A stretch of DNA of 64,000 nt from Paenibacillus sp. OVF10 (GCA_022836915.1 CP094668.1:1116001-1180000), one strand, 5' to 3'. Numbered from the stretch's first letter, positions 1 through 11,256 are shown. The notes: generated by a model not told the origin, from the sequence alone. Program-made: numbers and translations.

Positions 1-1
1 A

Positions 2-1243
2 ATCGCGTGCGCAAGCTCCAATTCCGGCAGTGAATCTGGGAGTGCAGGCGGGGAGAATGGTGAGGTCGAGCTGAAGTTCATGATGTGGGGCAATCAGGCG
101 CATATGGATGTGTACAACAAGTTGATCGATGACTTCACAAAGGAAAATCCAGGCATCAAAGTAACGATGGAATCCGTACCTTTCGCAGAATACCAGCAAA
201 AAATTTCGGTGCTTGCCGCCGGAGGCTCCTTCCCGATCTCGCCTGGGTATCGGAGCGAATGGTACCACAATTCAAGTCCAATCACATTCTGGCCGATGTA
301 TCCGAGTTCAAGGATGATGCACAGTTTAAGCTGGATGATTATATTCCAAGTACATTGGATTTGTTCCGTGATGGCGACCAACTGCTGGGGCTACCTTTTT
401 CTACACCTCCGGTAGTCATGTTTTACAATAAAACGCTGTTCGACAAGGCCGGTCTGACTGATCCAAACACACTTGCCACCCAAGGACAATGGACATGGGA
501 ACAGTTCGAAGAGTCCGCCAAAGCCATTACCAGTAAGGATGCGACCAACCGAGTCTATGGTGCCAACTTTTTCGCGACTGGAAGACCTGGGCGGTGCTTT
601 CCTCCTACTCCTGGTCCAATGGAAGCGGTCCATTCGACGAAGGCATGACAACGTTCACTTGGAACGATGCCTATGGCGTACAGACCTTTGAATTGCTGGA
701 ACGCATGATGTTCACCGATGAATCACACCCAAAGGCGGGGAACAGGTCAGCTTCGATGCGGGTAATGTGGGCATGTTCTTTGATAATTACAGCTATGTTT
801 CCAAAGCAAGAGAAATTACGGATTTTGAATGGAGCATCGCTCCTATGCCCTCCGGTTCTCAAGGCAGTGTGCCGATGCTAGGGCAGGCCGGATATGCCAT
901 GTTCAACGACAGCAAACATCCAGAGGAAACGAAGAAACTGTTGAAGTATTTTGCCAGTGAGCAGGGGATTCAGGCGACAGCCACCTACTTTGTGCCTCCG
1001 CGTACCTCTGTTCTGAACTCAGATGCATTCATTCTTCAGCCGAATAATCCGAGCAAAGAGCATATCGTGCAGGCCGTTATTGATGAAATGCCAAAAGCGC
1101 GATTAATTCCCGGTCATATCCGTTGGCAGGATATCGACAATGCGGTATTGCAGGGATTTGACCGACTATTTGCAAAAACAGCGACAGCTGAGGATAACCT
1201 GAAACAAATGCAGGAAGAGATCCAAAGTGTGTTGCAACCCTAA
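2..1243 (+). CDS. ABC sugar-type substrate-binding lipoprotein (5' end outside window; three frame breaks)
   Basis: Binds a solute outside the cell and hands it to the two permeases encoded downstream. The readable N-terminus begins inside a lipoprotein signal (IACASSNSGS), followed by a family-1 extracellular solute-binding fold (FMMWGNQAHMDVYNKLIDDF, then YNKTLFDKAGL and WTWEQFEE). The start codon and most of the signal peptide lie upstream of the window. The reading frame steps back by one near 236 (CCC run), 576 (a G) and 735 (G run). Adding one base of the same type at each site restores one continuous protein to the stop at 1243. A neighbouring pair of MalF/MalG-type permeases supports a carbohydrate or sugar-acid substrate, but the substrate cannot be read from the sequence. 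No ATPase gene is seen here; such systems often share a common MsmX-type ATPase. Confidence 0.85.
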
Positions 1244-1273
1244 ATCATTCGATCGAAACCGGAGGTGAGAACG

Positions 1274-1984
1274 ATGGGCAAATTCAAAGAATTACTTGAA
1301 CGGAAACCGCTGTCGCTGGTGGTCAGTCTGCCTGAGAATGATATTGGTTTGGCTCGGGCAGCCATGGAAGAGGGCGCTGATGCACTGAAGGTGCATTATA
1401 ATGTCGGTCATCGCGCCAGCGGGAATCATTTTGGTCCATTAGACATGTATGCCGAGGTGTTTCGGGCGATCCGAAGTGAGTTTGGTGGTCCACTTGGGGT
1501 CGTACCTTCTGGCAGTATTGATGGAGCAAGGCGAGAGGATGTGGAGGGGCTTTCCGGGCTGGGCTTTGATTTCTATTCCATCTATGCACATCACTTGCCT
1601 TCCTTCATGCTCAATGACTTGGGGCTGGACCCAACGTTTGCGATCAATGAGGAATATGATGCTTCCCTCGTAACATCGGCAGCTCACTTCGGCTTCACCG
1701 CTCTGGAGGCATCCATTGTACCTGGAAAAGAATACGGTACACCGCTCAGCTTCGCGGATGTGCTTAAGTATCGCCGTCTGGTCTTGCAAGCCCAGGTACC
1801 GGTATTGGTTCCTTCCCAGCGAAAGCTGGTGCCGGAGGATGTTCGGGTGCTGCGCGATACCGGGGTAAAGGCGATTATGCTTGGAGCGGTCGTGACTGGC
1901 AACACGGAGGAACAGCTGCGAAGGGCTGTGAATGAGTTCCGCAATGCGGTGGACTGTCTGAACCGTCCAGACTATATAAGTTGA
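1274..1984 (+). CDS. TIM-barrel protein of unknown activity in a sugar-transport operon
   Basis: 236 residues. The ATG at 1274 is chosen because GGAGGTGAG sits just upstream; a GTG at 1265 overlaps that ribosome binding site. The protein looks like a single (beta/alpha)8 barrel: an early strand (LSLVVSLPE), ADALKVHYNVG, and a C-terminal glycine-rich phosphate-binding strand (GVKAIMLGAVVTGN) as in NanE- or HisA-like barrels. I cannot assign it to a named enzyme family. It lies 30 bp after the binding-protein gene and ahead of the permeases, so it probably acts on the imported compound or its phosphorylated derivative. Its stop codon lies inside the end of a dispersed repeat fragment (1979-2030). 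Confidence 0.7.
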   Translation: MGKFKELLERKPLSLVVSLPENDIGLARAAMEEGADALKVHYNVGHRASGNHFGPLDMYAEVFRAIRSEFGGPLGVVPSGSIDGARREDVEGLSGLGFDFYSIYAHHLPSFMLNDLGLDPTFAINEEYDASLVTSAAHFGFTALEASIVPGKEYGTPLSFADVLKYRRLVLQAQVPVLVPSQRKLVPEDVRVLRDTGVKAIMLGAVVTGNTEEQLRRAVNEFRNAVDCLNRPDYIS

Positions 1985-2030
1985 ACTAAAGAATATTTAC
2001 ACTTGCCACTCCGATGCCAGAACAACCCCA
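1979..2030 (+). repeat. fragment (left end) of the dispersed inverted-repeat element
   Basis: Begins with AGTTGAACT, then TTACACTTGCCACTCCGATG and CAGAACAACC, as in the full-length copy at 56747-56965. Similarity stops after about 50 bases, so the interior and right end are absent. It overlaps the stop codon of the TIM-barrel gene and precedes the first permease gene. Confidence 0.7.
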
Positions 2031-2066
2031 GCTTCAGAGGAAAAGTCTAATAAAGGAGGGCTGATT

Positions 2067-2980
2067 GTGACCCATTCACGCAAGCGCAAAAGAGGGGGCC
2101 GCTCGCCAGAGAGGCCCAGATCGCGGGTTGGCTGTTTGTATCGCCAATGGTGCTTGGGTTTACCCTGCTGCTGTTATTTCCCATGGGTCTCGCGTTATAC
2201 ATGAGCCTGACCGATTGGCCGCTGCTGGGGGATCATCATTTTATTGGAATGGATAATTACCGGAATATTATGACAGACGCCATGTTCTGGAAAGTGCTCG
2301 CCAATACGGTTTATTTCACAGTGGGGCTGGTACCGCTTAATATTGTGCTCGCCCTGCTGCTCGCGTTGCTGCTATCTAGAAATCTGCGGGGCATCGGAAT
2401 TTTCCGGACAGCAATCTTTGTTCCGGTCATGACCTCGTTGATCGTGTGGGCCATCGTGTGGAAGCTGATGTATGCAACAGAGTCAGGATTGATTAATCAG
2501 CTTCTGTTGATGGCGGGCATCAAGGGTCCGGCCTGGCTATACAATGAAGATTTGGCAATGCCGGCGGTGATTGTGACAAGTGTGCTGAAAAATGTAGGTC
2601 TGAATATGGTGCTGTTCATTGCAGCCATTCAGCAGGTACCGCGTTCACTGTACGAAGCAGCAACATTGGACGGGGCGGGCAAAAGGGGAACCTTCTTTCA
2701 CGTCACGCTGCCTATGATCACGCCAACCGTGTTTTTGACAGTGGTCATGACCGTGATTGGTTCACTCAAAGTATTTGGGCAGATCTATGTGATGACCCAA
2801 GGCGGGCCGAGCAACAGCACGAAGGTATTGGTTTATTATATCTGGGAAAAAGCATTCAAATTATTTCAGTTTGGCTATGCTTCTGCTCTCGCATATGTGC
2901 TGTTCTTTATCGTGCTAATTCTGACGCTGCTGCAATGGCAGCTCCGAAAGAGGTGGGTATTCAATGAAGGCGATGCCTAG
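2067..2980 (+). CDS. ABC sugar-type permease, MalF/UgpA-like (one frame break)
   Basis: About 304 residues after repair. GTG at 2067 is preceded by AAAGGAGGG (2052-2060). The frame steps back once near 2103, where adding a C joins the N-terminus (THSRKRKRGG) to LAREAQIAGWLFVSPMVLG. The protein then has about six membrane segments and the inner-membrane permease EAA motif (YEAATLDGAGKRGTFFHVTL). The segment VMTQGGPSNSTKVLVYYIWE is typical of MalF-type sugar permeases. Its 3' end overlaps the next permease by 17 bp, indicating translational coupling. Confidence 0.88.
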
Positions 2981-3816
2981 TCCTTCGGGGCGGAAGATAG
3001 GAAGTACCCTGGGGACGTATTTGTTGCTGACTCTGATTTCCTCATTATGATTGTGCCATTTATCTGGATGATATCGACATCATTCAAGGAACCCCAGAGC
3101 ATATTCACCTATCCACCGCAGTGGATACCGGATACTTTCCGATTTCAGAACTATATCGATGTCTTTCGATTGATTCCGTTTCACCGTTTTTATTGGAACA
3201 GTATCTACATTTCTGCGTTGGTTGTGCTAGGAACAGTATTTTTTGCTTCCTCGCCGGTTACGCATTCGCCAAAATTCCGTTTAAAGGACGTAATGTGGTA
3301 TTTCTCATCCTGCTGAGTGCGATGATGATTCCCCATGAGGTGACGGCGATACCGATGTTTCTGTTCATGCGGCAGCTGGGGTGGATTGATACCCATCTTC
3401 CGCTGATATTATTGCCGATCTTTGGCGCGGGTGGTGTGTTTGGCATCTTTGTGATGCGGCAGTTCTTCATTACGGTGCCAACGGAACTGGAAGAAGCGGC
3501 GATGATCGACGGTTGTAACCGATTCCGGATATATGCGCGAATTATGCTGCCCATTGCCAAGCCGGGTATGGCTACGCTGACGATCTTTACGTTTGTGACG
3601 ATCTGGAATGAGTTTTTTGATCCGTTAATCTTCATTAACTCGCGTGATCTAATGACGCTGCCATTGGGTTTGTCTTTGTTTACAGATGAAGTGGGTACAG
3701 CCTGGCAATATCTGATGAGCGCCACCGTCATGGCAACCTTGCCACTGTTAATTGTCTTTTTCCTGGCACAACGGCGCTTCATTGAGGGAGTTGCCATGAC
3801 GGGACTGAAAGAGTAA
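2964..3816 (+). CDS. ABC sugar-type permease, MalG/UgpE-like (two frame breaks)
   Basis: About 284 residues after repair; ATG at 2964, inside the end of the preceding permease gene. The frame breaks near 3031 (T run, expected FLIMIVPFIWM) and near 3247 (C run, expected FFASLAGYAFAKIPF). Both are repaired by one added base. The conserved EAA loop (EEAAMIDGCNRFRIYARIML) and the C-terminal stretch LAQRRFIEGVAMTGLKE match MalG-type permeases. It forms the membrane channel together with the preceding permease. Confidence 0.88.
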
Positions 3817-3857
3817 ACCGTGCAATACGTGCAATAGAACGGAAGGAGGGGCAACAT

Positions 3858-5211
3858 TTGCGTGAACAGAAGAGTATGAAAAAGGAAGAAGCAGATGTCG
3901 TTATTGTGGGAGGGGGCCCTGCGGGTATAGCGGCAGCCATTGCGGCTGGAAGGCAGGGTATACGAACAGTGCTGGTGGAACGATATGGATTCGTGGGCGG
4001 GATGTCAACTGCCGCTATGGTTTATCCCTGGATGACTTTCCATACGGAGCGTGGGGAGCAGGTCATTAAAGGCATTGCGCAGGAGATCGTGAATCGTTTG
4101 CAGGCACGTGGCGGCTCTCCGGGGCATTTGCGTGATACGGTTGGATTTGTACACAGTGTCACGCCGTACCATCCAGCCATCTTTCAGGTGGTTGCAGCAG
4201 AGATGTTGCAGGAGGCTGGTGTCCGGCTTCTGTTGCACAGCTTTGTGGACGAGGTGGTCGTTGTAGATAATCGGGTGGAAGCCGTGCGAGTGACCAACAA
4301 GTCTGGAAGAAAGGAGTTCCAGGCGAATGTATTTGTGGATGCAAGCGGCGATGCGGATCTGGCTTATCTTGCGGGTGCTTCTGTGGCAAAGGGACGAGAC
4401 GGCGACCATCAGTCACAGCCGATGACCATGAAATTCCGCATGCGTGGTGTCGATCTTGGACGAGTGAAACAATACATGCTGGAGCACCCGGAGGATTTCT
4501 ATGTGAAAACCCCTTTGCTGAACTGGACAGCATTCCGTTAACCGGGGTGAGTGGTTTCTACTCCCAGTGGAAAAAGCAGGTGTGCCGATTAATCGCGACC
4601 AGGTATTGTTTTTTACCGGACCGGCAGAAGATGAAGTGCTGATTAATTGTACCCGAGTGCAGGGGCTCGATGCGACGGATGCCGAGGATCTGACCTCTGC
4701 GGAACAGGAAGGCCGGAAGCAGGTGCTGATGATCGCTGAGTTTTTGCAGCGTGATGTGCCTGGATTTGAACGGGCTTCGATCTCGGCAGTAGCGCCGCAG
4801 ATTGGTATCCGTGAATCCAGACGAATCATTGGGCATTATGCCTTAACTCAGGCGGACGTGGTTGCAGGACGGAAATTTGACGATGTGATTGCCAGAAGTG
4901 GTTATCCGATTGATATCCATGACCCTTCGGGTCAAGGTGTTGTGGCTGCCTTTATAGAGGGGGATGGGGCGTATGATATTCCGTATCGCTGTCTGATCTC
5001 TAGCAATATCCGCAATCTGCTGGCGGCAGGACGCTGCATCTCTACCACACATGAGGCGCATGCAACGACAAGGCTGACTCCAAGCTGCATGGCTACCGGG
5101 GAGGCCGCGGGGACAGCGGCTGCACTAACAGTGAAGATGAAGCTGGACCCGGTGAAACTGCCGATCGAGCTGTTACAGGCGAAATTACGTCACAACGGAG
5201 CGGCGATCTAG
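3858..5211 (+). CDS. FAD-dependent oxidoreductase, FAD_oxidored/GidA-like fold (two frame breaks)
   Basis: About 451 residues after repair. TTG at 3858 follows GGAAGGAGGGG with 7-base spacing; an in-frame ATG at 3876 is an alternative. The N-terminus carries the Rossmann dinucleotide motif (VVIVGGGPAGIAAAIAAGRQ) followed by VLVERYGFVGGMSTAAMV, as in PF12831-type oxidoreductases. The C-terminal FAD segment reads NLLAAGRCISTTHEAHATTR. The frame breaks near 4529 (GG) and 4571 (A run); the bridge reads SIPLTGVSGFYSQWKK. As the last gene of the sugar-importer operon it probably oxidises the imported compound; the substrate is unknown. Confidence 0.82.
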
Positions 5212-5713
5212 CGGATGAGCTGAGTCTGGGCTAAAATGGGCGAATCGGGCGAATCATTAATAGTGGGAGTGGGTGTTTATTTAATTCGCGGTGGCTTAAG
5301 TTTTAACGAACCTGAGACGACTAATGTGGGGCTATAAGCTGAAATGAAAAATGTAACGAATCTCAGTGAAGTTATTTTACTCAAAACTCTGAAATAGGGG
5401 GTAAAAGTGGGGGAATCGGAAGAATAGAGCGTCTACGATTCGTTAGATTAGAAACTATCCCAAAAATAGCTAAATAGGCTTCCCTCAGTTCGTTAGAAAT
5501 TGGTGGGAAGCTTGTGAATTGATGAGCAAAATTTTAGCCCCAAAGAATCCAATTCCACTGCTAGGTGGGTTTAGAGTCTTTGGGGCGCTCTCATTCTTTT
5601 CATCTATTAGGTTCTTTCCTCCATGCCTAATCATATCTGATCAATCACGGGGTCTCGGTTCGTTCATGTTCCTTTATGTGTCGTATTCTTTCATGCCTTA
5701 TTCTCTCCGATTA
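5212..5713. other. gene-less stretch between convergent operons
   Basis: About 500 bp with no supported gene. It contains GATTCGTTAGA/AACGAATC-type words and a short stem (GGCTTCCC at 5477-5484 with GGGAAGCT at 5505-5512) without a T run. It separates the end of the sugar operon from the end of glnP. I see no clear terminator for either. Confidence 0.5.
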
Positions 5714-6364
5714 TCAATTCATCCGTGCCTCAAGTCGCCTTGCGACAATGGACAGCGCGTAGTTGATGACAAAATACAATACGGCTGCGAGCAGCAGGGC
5801 CGGGATAATGTAATCGAAACTTTGACCGCCAAGGATCTGCACGTTGTGCATCAGCTCCGGCAGAGAGATGATGATCGCCAGTGAAGTATCCTTCAGGAGT
5901 GAGATGAACTGGCTGACCATCGGTGGGGACATGCGACGTAGCGCCTGTGGCATGATGATGCCACCGAGTGTCTGCATGTAGCTGAGGCCCGAGGAGCGGG
6001 CAGCTTCCACCTGACCGCGCTCAACGGACTTCAGACCGCTACGGACGATCTCGGCGATCATCGCGCCTTCAAACAGACTCAGTCCAACAACTGTGGACCA
6101 GAAGACGGACATTTTAATCCCGAGCTGTGGAAGTACCATGTGAATGAAGAAAATGATGAGCAACAGCGGCAGATTCCGGATCGTATCCACGATCACTGCG
6201 ACGATCTGTGACAGAACAGGGATACGGGTAAACCGGATCGTACCCAGCACAGTGCCAAGCACAAAGCTGAATATAATGGATAGCCCTGCTACCTGCAGGG
6301 TAATCAGGAATCCATGAAGCAGGAAACGAAGGTTGGGCCACGCATAGGCCCCGCTAAAGTCCAT
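5714..6364 (-). CDS. glnP: glutamine ABC transporter permease GlnP
   Basis: 216 residues, the normal length for a His/Glu/Gln/Arg three-TM-type permease. It shows the opening FLLHGFLITLQVAGLSIIFS and the EAA loop (GQVEAARSSGLSYMQTLGGI). The start is supported by AAGGAGG a few bases upstream. It is the last gene of a minus-strand operon ordered glnQ-glnH-glnM-glnP, the same order as in Bacillus subtilis. It pairs with GlnM to form the membrane channel for glutamine (possibly also glutamate). Confidence 0.9.
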   Translation of the reverse strand: MDFSGAYAWPNLRFLLHGFLITLQVAGLSIIFSFVLGTVLGTIRFTRIPVLSQIVAVIVDTIRNLPLLLIIFFIHMVLPQLGIKMSVFWSTVVGLSLFEGAMIAEIVRSGLKSVERGQVEAARSSGLSYMQTLGGIIMPQALRRMSPPMVSQFISLLKDTSLAIIISLPELMHNVQILGGQSFDYIIPALLLAAVLYFVINYALSIVARRLEARMN

Positions 6365-6588
6365 ATTTTATTAGCCTCCTTCTGTATGCAGGAATGGAAT
6401 ATTGAAGATCAATAGATGGGGCATGGACTGTGTATAAAGCAACTTAAGCACTGTAGCAGTGAATTACAATATGCACTGTGACATGATCACCAATGCCAGC
6501 AAAACACAGACGATCCAGTACTCATTTAAACCACATGGACAAGCCAATATATCTCCCTAAAAATCTACGCCAGGTACAAGTCGATCTG

Positions 6589-7310
6589 TTACATGGTAAC
6601 CTGACCTGCCGGTTTGTTCTTTTTCGGTTTGCCTTTGGTGTTGCGCGCCTCTGCATCGCTCTGTCCAAACCTGCGCTCCATATAATGCACCAGGAAGCTA
6701 AGTGGTAGTGTCATTACCAGATAGAACAGCGCAACAATGGTGTACACACTTAGCGGCTGGAACGTATCCGAGTTAACCAAGTCGGCAAAATACATAAGAT
6801 CCATGCCGGCGACAACGGCAAGAATGGATGAGTTTTTGACCAAATTGATGAACTGGTTGCCGATGGACGGCAGTACAATCTTGATGGCCTGGGGCAGAAT
6901 GATCAGGTTCATGGCCTGTACATAGGACAAGCCGGAAGACCTTGCTGCTTCCAGTTGTCCACGCGGCACTGTCTGAATGCCCGCTCGGATCGCTTCGGCA
7001 ATGAAAGCGGCGGTGTAGATGGTCAGACCCAGAGTACCGGAGACAAACCCATCCAGCGAGATGCCTAGTGCAGGCAGTCCAAGATAGAAGAAAACACAAC
7101 CAACAGCAATGGGATGTTTCGGATAAATTCCACAAAAGCCGTGCCAATCCAGTTCAGCGGTTTCACAGGGGATATCCGAAAGATAGCCAGGATTGCGCCA
7201 AGGATAAAGCTGCCAATGAGAGCCATAATGCTCACTTGAATCGTATTCAGGAACCCTTCCAGAAAACGATCCGAGTGTCGCATTAGTACGCTGAAATCCA
7301 ATGTGCCCAT
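6589..7310 (-). CDS. glnM: glutamine ABC transporter permease GlnM (one frame break)
   Basis: About 240 residues after repair. Translation from ATG 7310 reads FLEGFLNTIQVSIMALIGSF, as in polar amino-acid permeases. The frame changes near 7094, where one more T in a T run gives VVFFFYLGLPALGISLDGF and joins to the EAA region (GQLEAARSSGLSYVQAMNLI). The C-terminus is lysine-rich. It is 101 bp downstream of glnH and 224 bp upstream of glnP. Confidence 0.87.
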
Positions 7311-7411
7311 ATAGGCGAAGCCTCCGTTCTCCAGATGTAGAAACGGCGATTACGTCTGCTCATGCTTCGCATCCAGCAGACGAATTCGCCGCTTACCTAT
7401 CTTAATTCGGG

Positions 7412-8242
7412 TTACTCGGGCTTGGAGCCCAGCCATTTCTCATGTAAAGTGTCATATTCCCCGCTGTCTTTCATGCTTTTGAGCAGCGTGTTGACTTCCT
7501 CCACGAAGGCAGTGTCGCCTTTGCGAATGGCCATACCATAAGGTTCGCTTGTGAAATTGCCACCAACCAATTGGAAGCTGTTATCCGTCTGTTGCATGCC
7601 GATGAGGATGATGTTATCTGTGGTCAGCGCTTCGCCTTTACCTGCTTTGAGAGCAGTGAATGCATCCTGATAGTTATCGAATTCAAGCACCTCAGCATCC
7701 GGGGCTTTCTCGCGAATATTCTGAGCGGATGTGGAGCCTTTCACCGCGAGTACTTTCACCCCGCTGAGGCTTTCCAGGCCGGTAATTGCACTGTCGTTTT
7801 TCACCAGCAGGGATTGGCCTGCTTCAAAATAAACATCACTGAAATCTACCTGTTCCTTACGCTCATCCGTAATTGTCATTGTGGCGATGATGATGTCGAT
7901 GTCTCCATTTTGCAGCATGGGAATACGTGTCTTGGAAGTGACCTCTTTCAGTTCAACCTTTGTCTCATCTCCAAGGATCTGTTTGGCGAGTGCCTTGGCG
8001 ATATCAATATCGAATCCTTCAACGTTGCCACTTGCGGGATCTTTCAAGCCAAACAGCTTCGTATCGTATTTCACACCGGCGATGAGCTTACCGCGTTCCT
8101 TAATCCGCTCAATCGTGCCTTTTGCCTCGGCATCGCCACCACCGCTCGCTGAAGGTGTATCTGTACCTGTACTACAACCTGACAATACAAGGGAGAGAAT
8201 GAGGACAAGCATAAATGATGGCCATTTCAATAATTTCTTCAT
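7412..8242 (-). CDS. glnH: glutamine-binding lipoprotein GlnH
   Basis: 276 residues. It has a lipoprotein signal peptide with lipobox LSGC near residue 23, then a family-3 periplasmic binding fold: GKLIAGVKYDTKLFGLKD, GFDIDIAKALAKQIL, MTITDERKEQVDFSDVYFEA. It captures glutamine outside the membrane for GlnM/GlnP. It sits 39 bp after glnQ, in the canonical glnQHMP order. Substrate assignment rests on gene order and on the strong GlnQ match. Confidence 0.9.
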   Translation of the reverse strand: MKKLLKWPSFMLVLILSLVLSGCSTGTDTPSASGGGDAEAKGTIERIKERGKLIAGVKYDTKLFGLKDPASGNVEGFDIDIAKALAKQILGDETKVELKEVTSKTRIPMLQNGDIDIIIATMTITDERKEQVDFSDVYFEAGQSLLVKNDSAITGLESLSGVKVLAVKGSTSAQNIREKAPDAEVLEFDNYQDAFTALKAGKGEALTTDNIILIGMQQTDNSFQLVGGNFTSEPYGMAIRKGDTAFVEEVNTLLKSMKDSGEYDTLHEKWLGSKPE

Positions 8243-8281
8243 GAATAAAGACCCCTTTCAAAATGGAATAGTGGATTATTC

Positions 8282-9010
8282 TCAATGATGAATCAGACGG
8301 CTCAGGAATTGCTGTGCTCGTTCTTCTCTGGGGTTGTCAAAAAATTCGGCAGCGTTGGCCTCTTCTACAATTCGGCCTTCGTCCATGAAGATGACCCGGT
8401 CCGCAACTTCGCGGGCGAATCCCATCTCATGGGTAACAACGACCATAGTCATGCCATTATGGGCAAGGGAACGCATAACATCGAGGACTTCCCCGATCAT
8501 CTCGGGATCGAGAGCAGAGGTAGGTTCGTCAAAAAGCATGATTTTGGGCTCCATGGCGAGTCCTCTGGCGATGGCTACCCGTTGTTGCTGTCCACCGGAC
8601 AACTGGGAGGGATAACTGTCTGCTTTGTCGGCAATGCCCACTCGGGTCAGATACTTCATTGCTGTTGCGGCTGCTTGTTCTTTGGGTTGTTTGCGCACCT
8701 TCATGGGTGCAAGGGTAATGTTATCGATGACTTTTTTGTGAGGATAAAGATTGAAGTGTTGAAATACCATGCCGATGTCACGGCGGAAGAGGTTAATGTC
8801 CACCTTTTTCTGATGTAGAGGAATCCCACTGACGACAAGTTCACCTTCGGTAATGGTCTCCAGGCGGTTAATACAGCGGAGTAACGTGCTTTTGCCGGAG
8901 CCGGAAGGTCCGATAATGACGACGACCTCTCCTTCTTCAATGTGAAGATGGATATCCTTGAGGACATGAAAATGACCGAAATGTTTCTGGACACCCCTAA
9001 ATTCAATCAA
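8282..9010 (-). CDS. glnQ: glutamine ABC transporter ATPase GlnQ
   Basis: 242 residues from TTG at 9010, chosen because AAAGGATGGGG lies 9 bases upstream and because it gives the family length. An upstream TTG at 9034 has no ribosome binding site. Walker A is GPSGSGKST, the Q-loop is [11 protein letters not shown], the signature is [17 protein letters not shown] and Walker B is [14 protein letters not shown]. It is very close to B. subtilis GlnQ along its whole length. It energises the GlnMP channel and is the first gene of the operon behind the promoter at 9085-9113. Confidence 0.93.
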   Translation of the reverse strand: MIEFRGVQKHFGHFHVLKDIHLHIEEGEVVVIIGPSGSGKSTLLRCINRLETITEGELVVSGIPLHQKKVDINLFRRDIGMVFQHFNLYPHKKVIDNITLAPMKVRKQPKEQAAATAMKYLTRVGIADKADSYPSQLSGGQQQRVAIARGLAMEPKIMLFDEPTSALDPEMIGEVLDVMRSLAHNGMTMVVVTHEMGFAREVADRVIFMDEGRIVEEANAAEFFDNPREERAQQFLSRLIHH

Positions 9011-9084
9011 GAGTACACCCCATCCTTTCTGCAACGTCTGTGTGTAAAAGGAATAATAAGGAATAAATTGAAACTAGTTATTTA

Positions 9085-9113
9085 ATCATACATAGTCATC
9101 CTGCTTATGGCAA
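9085..9113 (-). promoter_or_regulatory. probable sigma-A promoter of glnQHMP
   Basis: On the minus strand TTGCCA (9113-9108) and TATGAT (9090-9085) are separated by 17 bp, about 75 bp upstream of the glnQ start. The rest of 9035-9490 holds no gene; a 109-codon frame across 9176-9505 lacks coding character. No glutamine-responsive operator was recognised. Confidence 0.5.
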
Positions 9114-9490
9114 TTGGTTTGTGATAAAACATGACATAAGTAATGGGTTTTCTAGGGCTATAGCCAGTAAATATGTTATATATCTGTCATGTTATTAAAT
9201 GTCTTGTGACGAATCCTGACAGAAAAATGAATCCATTCTCCTAGTCGTTTACCAACCTTTGGAATAGTTGTATAGAGTATACTGAAAGTGATGTTTGATT
9301 TATGACTCTGATTAACAAAACAAATAGCATCAAGTTCCACGTGTACATGGCAAGAAAGCTCAACCCTACACGTCATGCCATTGATATGATGGAGTGAGAG
9401 AGCGTCCGTTTGAACGTAAGTAAGGAAAGTAAAAGCGATGTATTGATCCCATAACCATTCCATTACATGTAGAGAGGATGATTCTGCACG

Positions 9491-11103
9491 ATGAATACAT
9501 ATCACTCCCCAATATCGACAGGAGCAAGTGCCCAGTCCGATGTTCGAGCTTATGAAGCCGATTTGCCTGTCATTCCTGCTCAGGATTTTCAGCTTACAGA
9601 CTATGGAGCTGTTGGAGACGGCGTAACAGATAATACGGAGATGTTCCGACTTGCCATCTCTTCATGTGCTGAAGCAGGAGGTGGAAGAATCGTAATTCCT
9701 GCCGGGGTATGGCTCACAGGTCCGATTGTAATGCGCAGCCGTATCGAACTACATGTGGAAGCAGGGGCACTGGTTACGTTTAGCCGAGATTTTGATCAAT
9801 ACCCATTAATTGCATCAAGCTTCGAAGGCTGGCAGGTGGTACGTTGCCAATCCCCGATCGATGGTGATCAACTGGAGGATATTGCGATTACTGGTGAGGG
9901 GATATGGGATGGGGGCGGTGAGGCATGGCGTCCGGTAAAACGCTCCAAAATGACCACTTCACAATGGAACCGATTAGTCGCTTCTGGTGGTGTTGTAGAG
10001 CAATCCGGTGGAGATGAAGAAATCTGGTGGCCTACCACAGCTGCACTTGAGGGCGGTACTATCGCGAATCGGTTGCATCAGGAGCAGGTACGTGATGTCT
10101 CTGCCTATGAAGAAGTCAGAGACTTTTTGCGTCCCAACATGGTCAGCTTGCGCAGATGCAAACGGGTATTGCTGGACGGTCCAACGTTCCAGAACTCGCC
10201 TGCATGGAATCTGCACCCTGGGCATCTGAGCATGTCACCATTCGTAACGTGAGTGTGCGAAATCCGTGGTTTTCTCAGAATGGAGATGGGCTGGACATTG
10301 AATCCTGTCGTCATGTAGTGGTCGAGAAGAGTGTATTCGATGTCGGTGATGATGCGATCTGTCTGAAATCAGGCAAGGATGCCGAAGGCCGTGAACTGGG
10401 TCTTCCATCGGAGTGCATCACCATTCGGGATTGCACGGTGTATCACGGTCATGGCGGGTTTGTAATTGGCAGTGAAATGTCCGGTGGTGTGCGGCATGTG
10501 CGTGTGTCGGACTGTACGTTTATCGGTACGGACATAGGAATTCGCTTCAAAAGCGCACGTGGGCGCGGCGGAGTGGTTGAGGACATTCAAATTGAACGCA
10601 TATATATGAAAGATATCATTATGGAAGCGATCTCGTTTTCCTTTTTCTATGCAAATCAGGAAGGGTCTGCCCGGGGCAGTGATCTATCTCAGGAGATTAG
10701 CGAAGAGACGCCAGTGTTCCGGGATATTCGAATATCGGATGTGGTCTGTGCCGGTGCCGACACTGCGTTGCTTGTGAGTGGATTGCCGGAACAGCCTTTG
10801 GATGGGGTGATCATCCAGCGTTACAACGTGCAAGCTCGCAGTGGTATCCAATGTGCTCATGCGAAACATCTGCATATCGCTGAATTGCAGGCGCAGATCA
10901 CTGAAGGTCCGCTGGTTCATTTGCACCAGTGCAAAGGGGCAGAGTTAGAGAGCATTCAGGGCAAGGGTGCAGATGGGCGACTTCTGATGGTGACCGGACA
11001 CGAGTCCGCAGGTATTGTATGTCGTGAAGTCGATGCTGACACAGACGGTCGTCAGATCTCTGTGGGTCCCGAGGTACGAAGTGGTGTGATCATTCGCAGA
11101 TAA
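9491..11103 (+). CDS. glycoside hydrolase family 28 (polygalacturonase-type pectinase; one frame break)
   Basis: About 537 residues after repair; the start follows AGAGAGGATG. It opens with the pectate-lyase/GH28 N-terminal motif (DYGAVGDGVTDNTEMFRLAI) and continues as a right-handed beta-helix. GH28 signatures are present in order: NGDGLD, GDDAICLKSG, GHGGFVIGSEMSGGVR and GIRFKSARGRGG, which supply the catalytic aspartates and the histidine loop. The frame breaks near 10219, where one added T gives NLHPWASEHVTIRNVSV. No signal peptide is visible, so it is probably intracellular and acts on imported galacturonide or rhamnogalacturonide oligomers. An AraC regulator lies convergently downstream and may control it. 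Confidence 0.87.
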
Positions 11104-11256
11104 AAAGTATGTAGTAGGGTTAAATACAAGTTGGTCCAATTCAGCCGTAGTGGTGCAGCCATAGATCCAGTAATCGCGATGCCTTTTGATATAAGGAGTA
11201 CGTAATCTCTGGAGCGAGGCTACCCACTCGGCTTTTATATGAAGTGATCTGATGAT

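Noticed and set aside
2..1243. Calling the frame-broken genes pseudogenes
   Set aside because: Each break lies at or beside a base run and the flanking protein sequence continues without loss; assembly error is the simpler explanation.
9176..9505. 109-codon minus-strand frame between glnQ and the GH28 gene
   Set aside because: No ribosome binding site, overlaps the GH28 start region, composition unlike protein, and both neighbours need this space for promoters.
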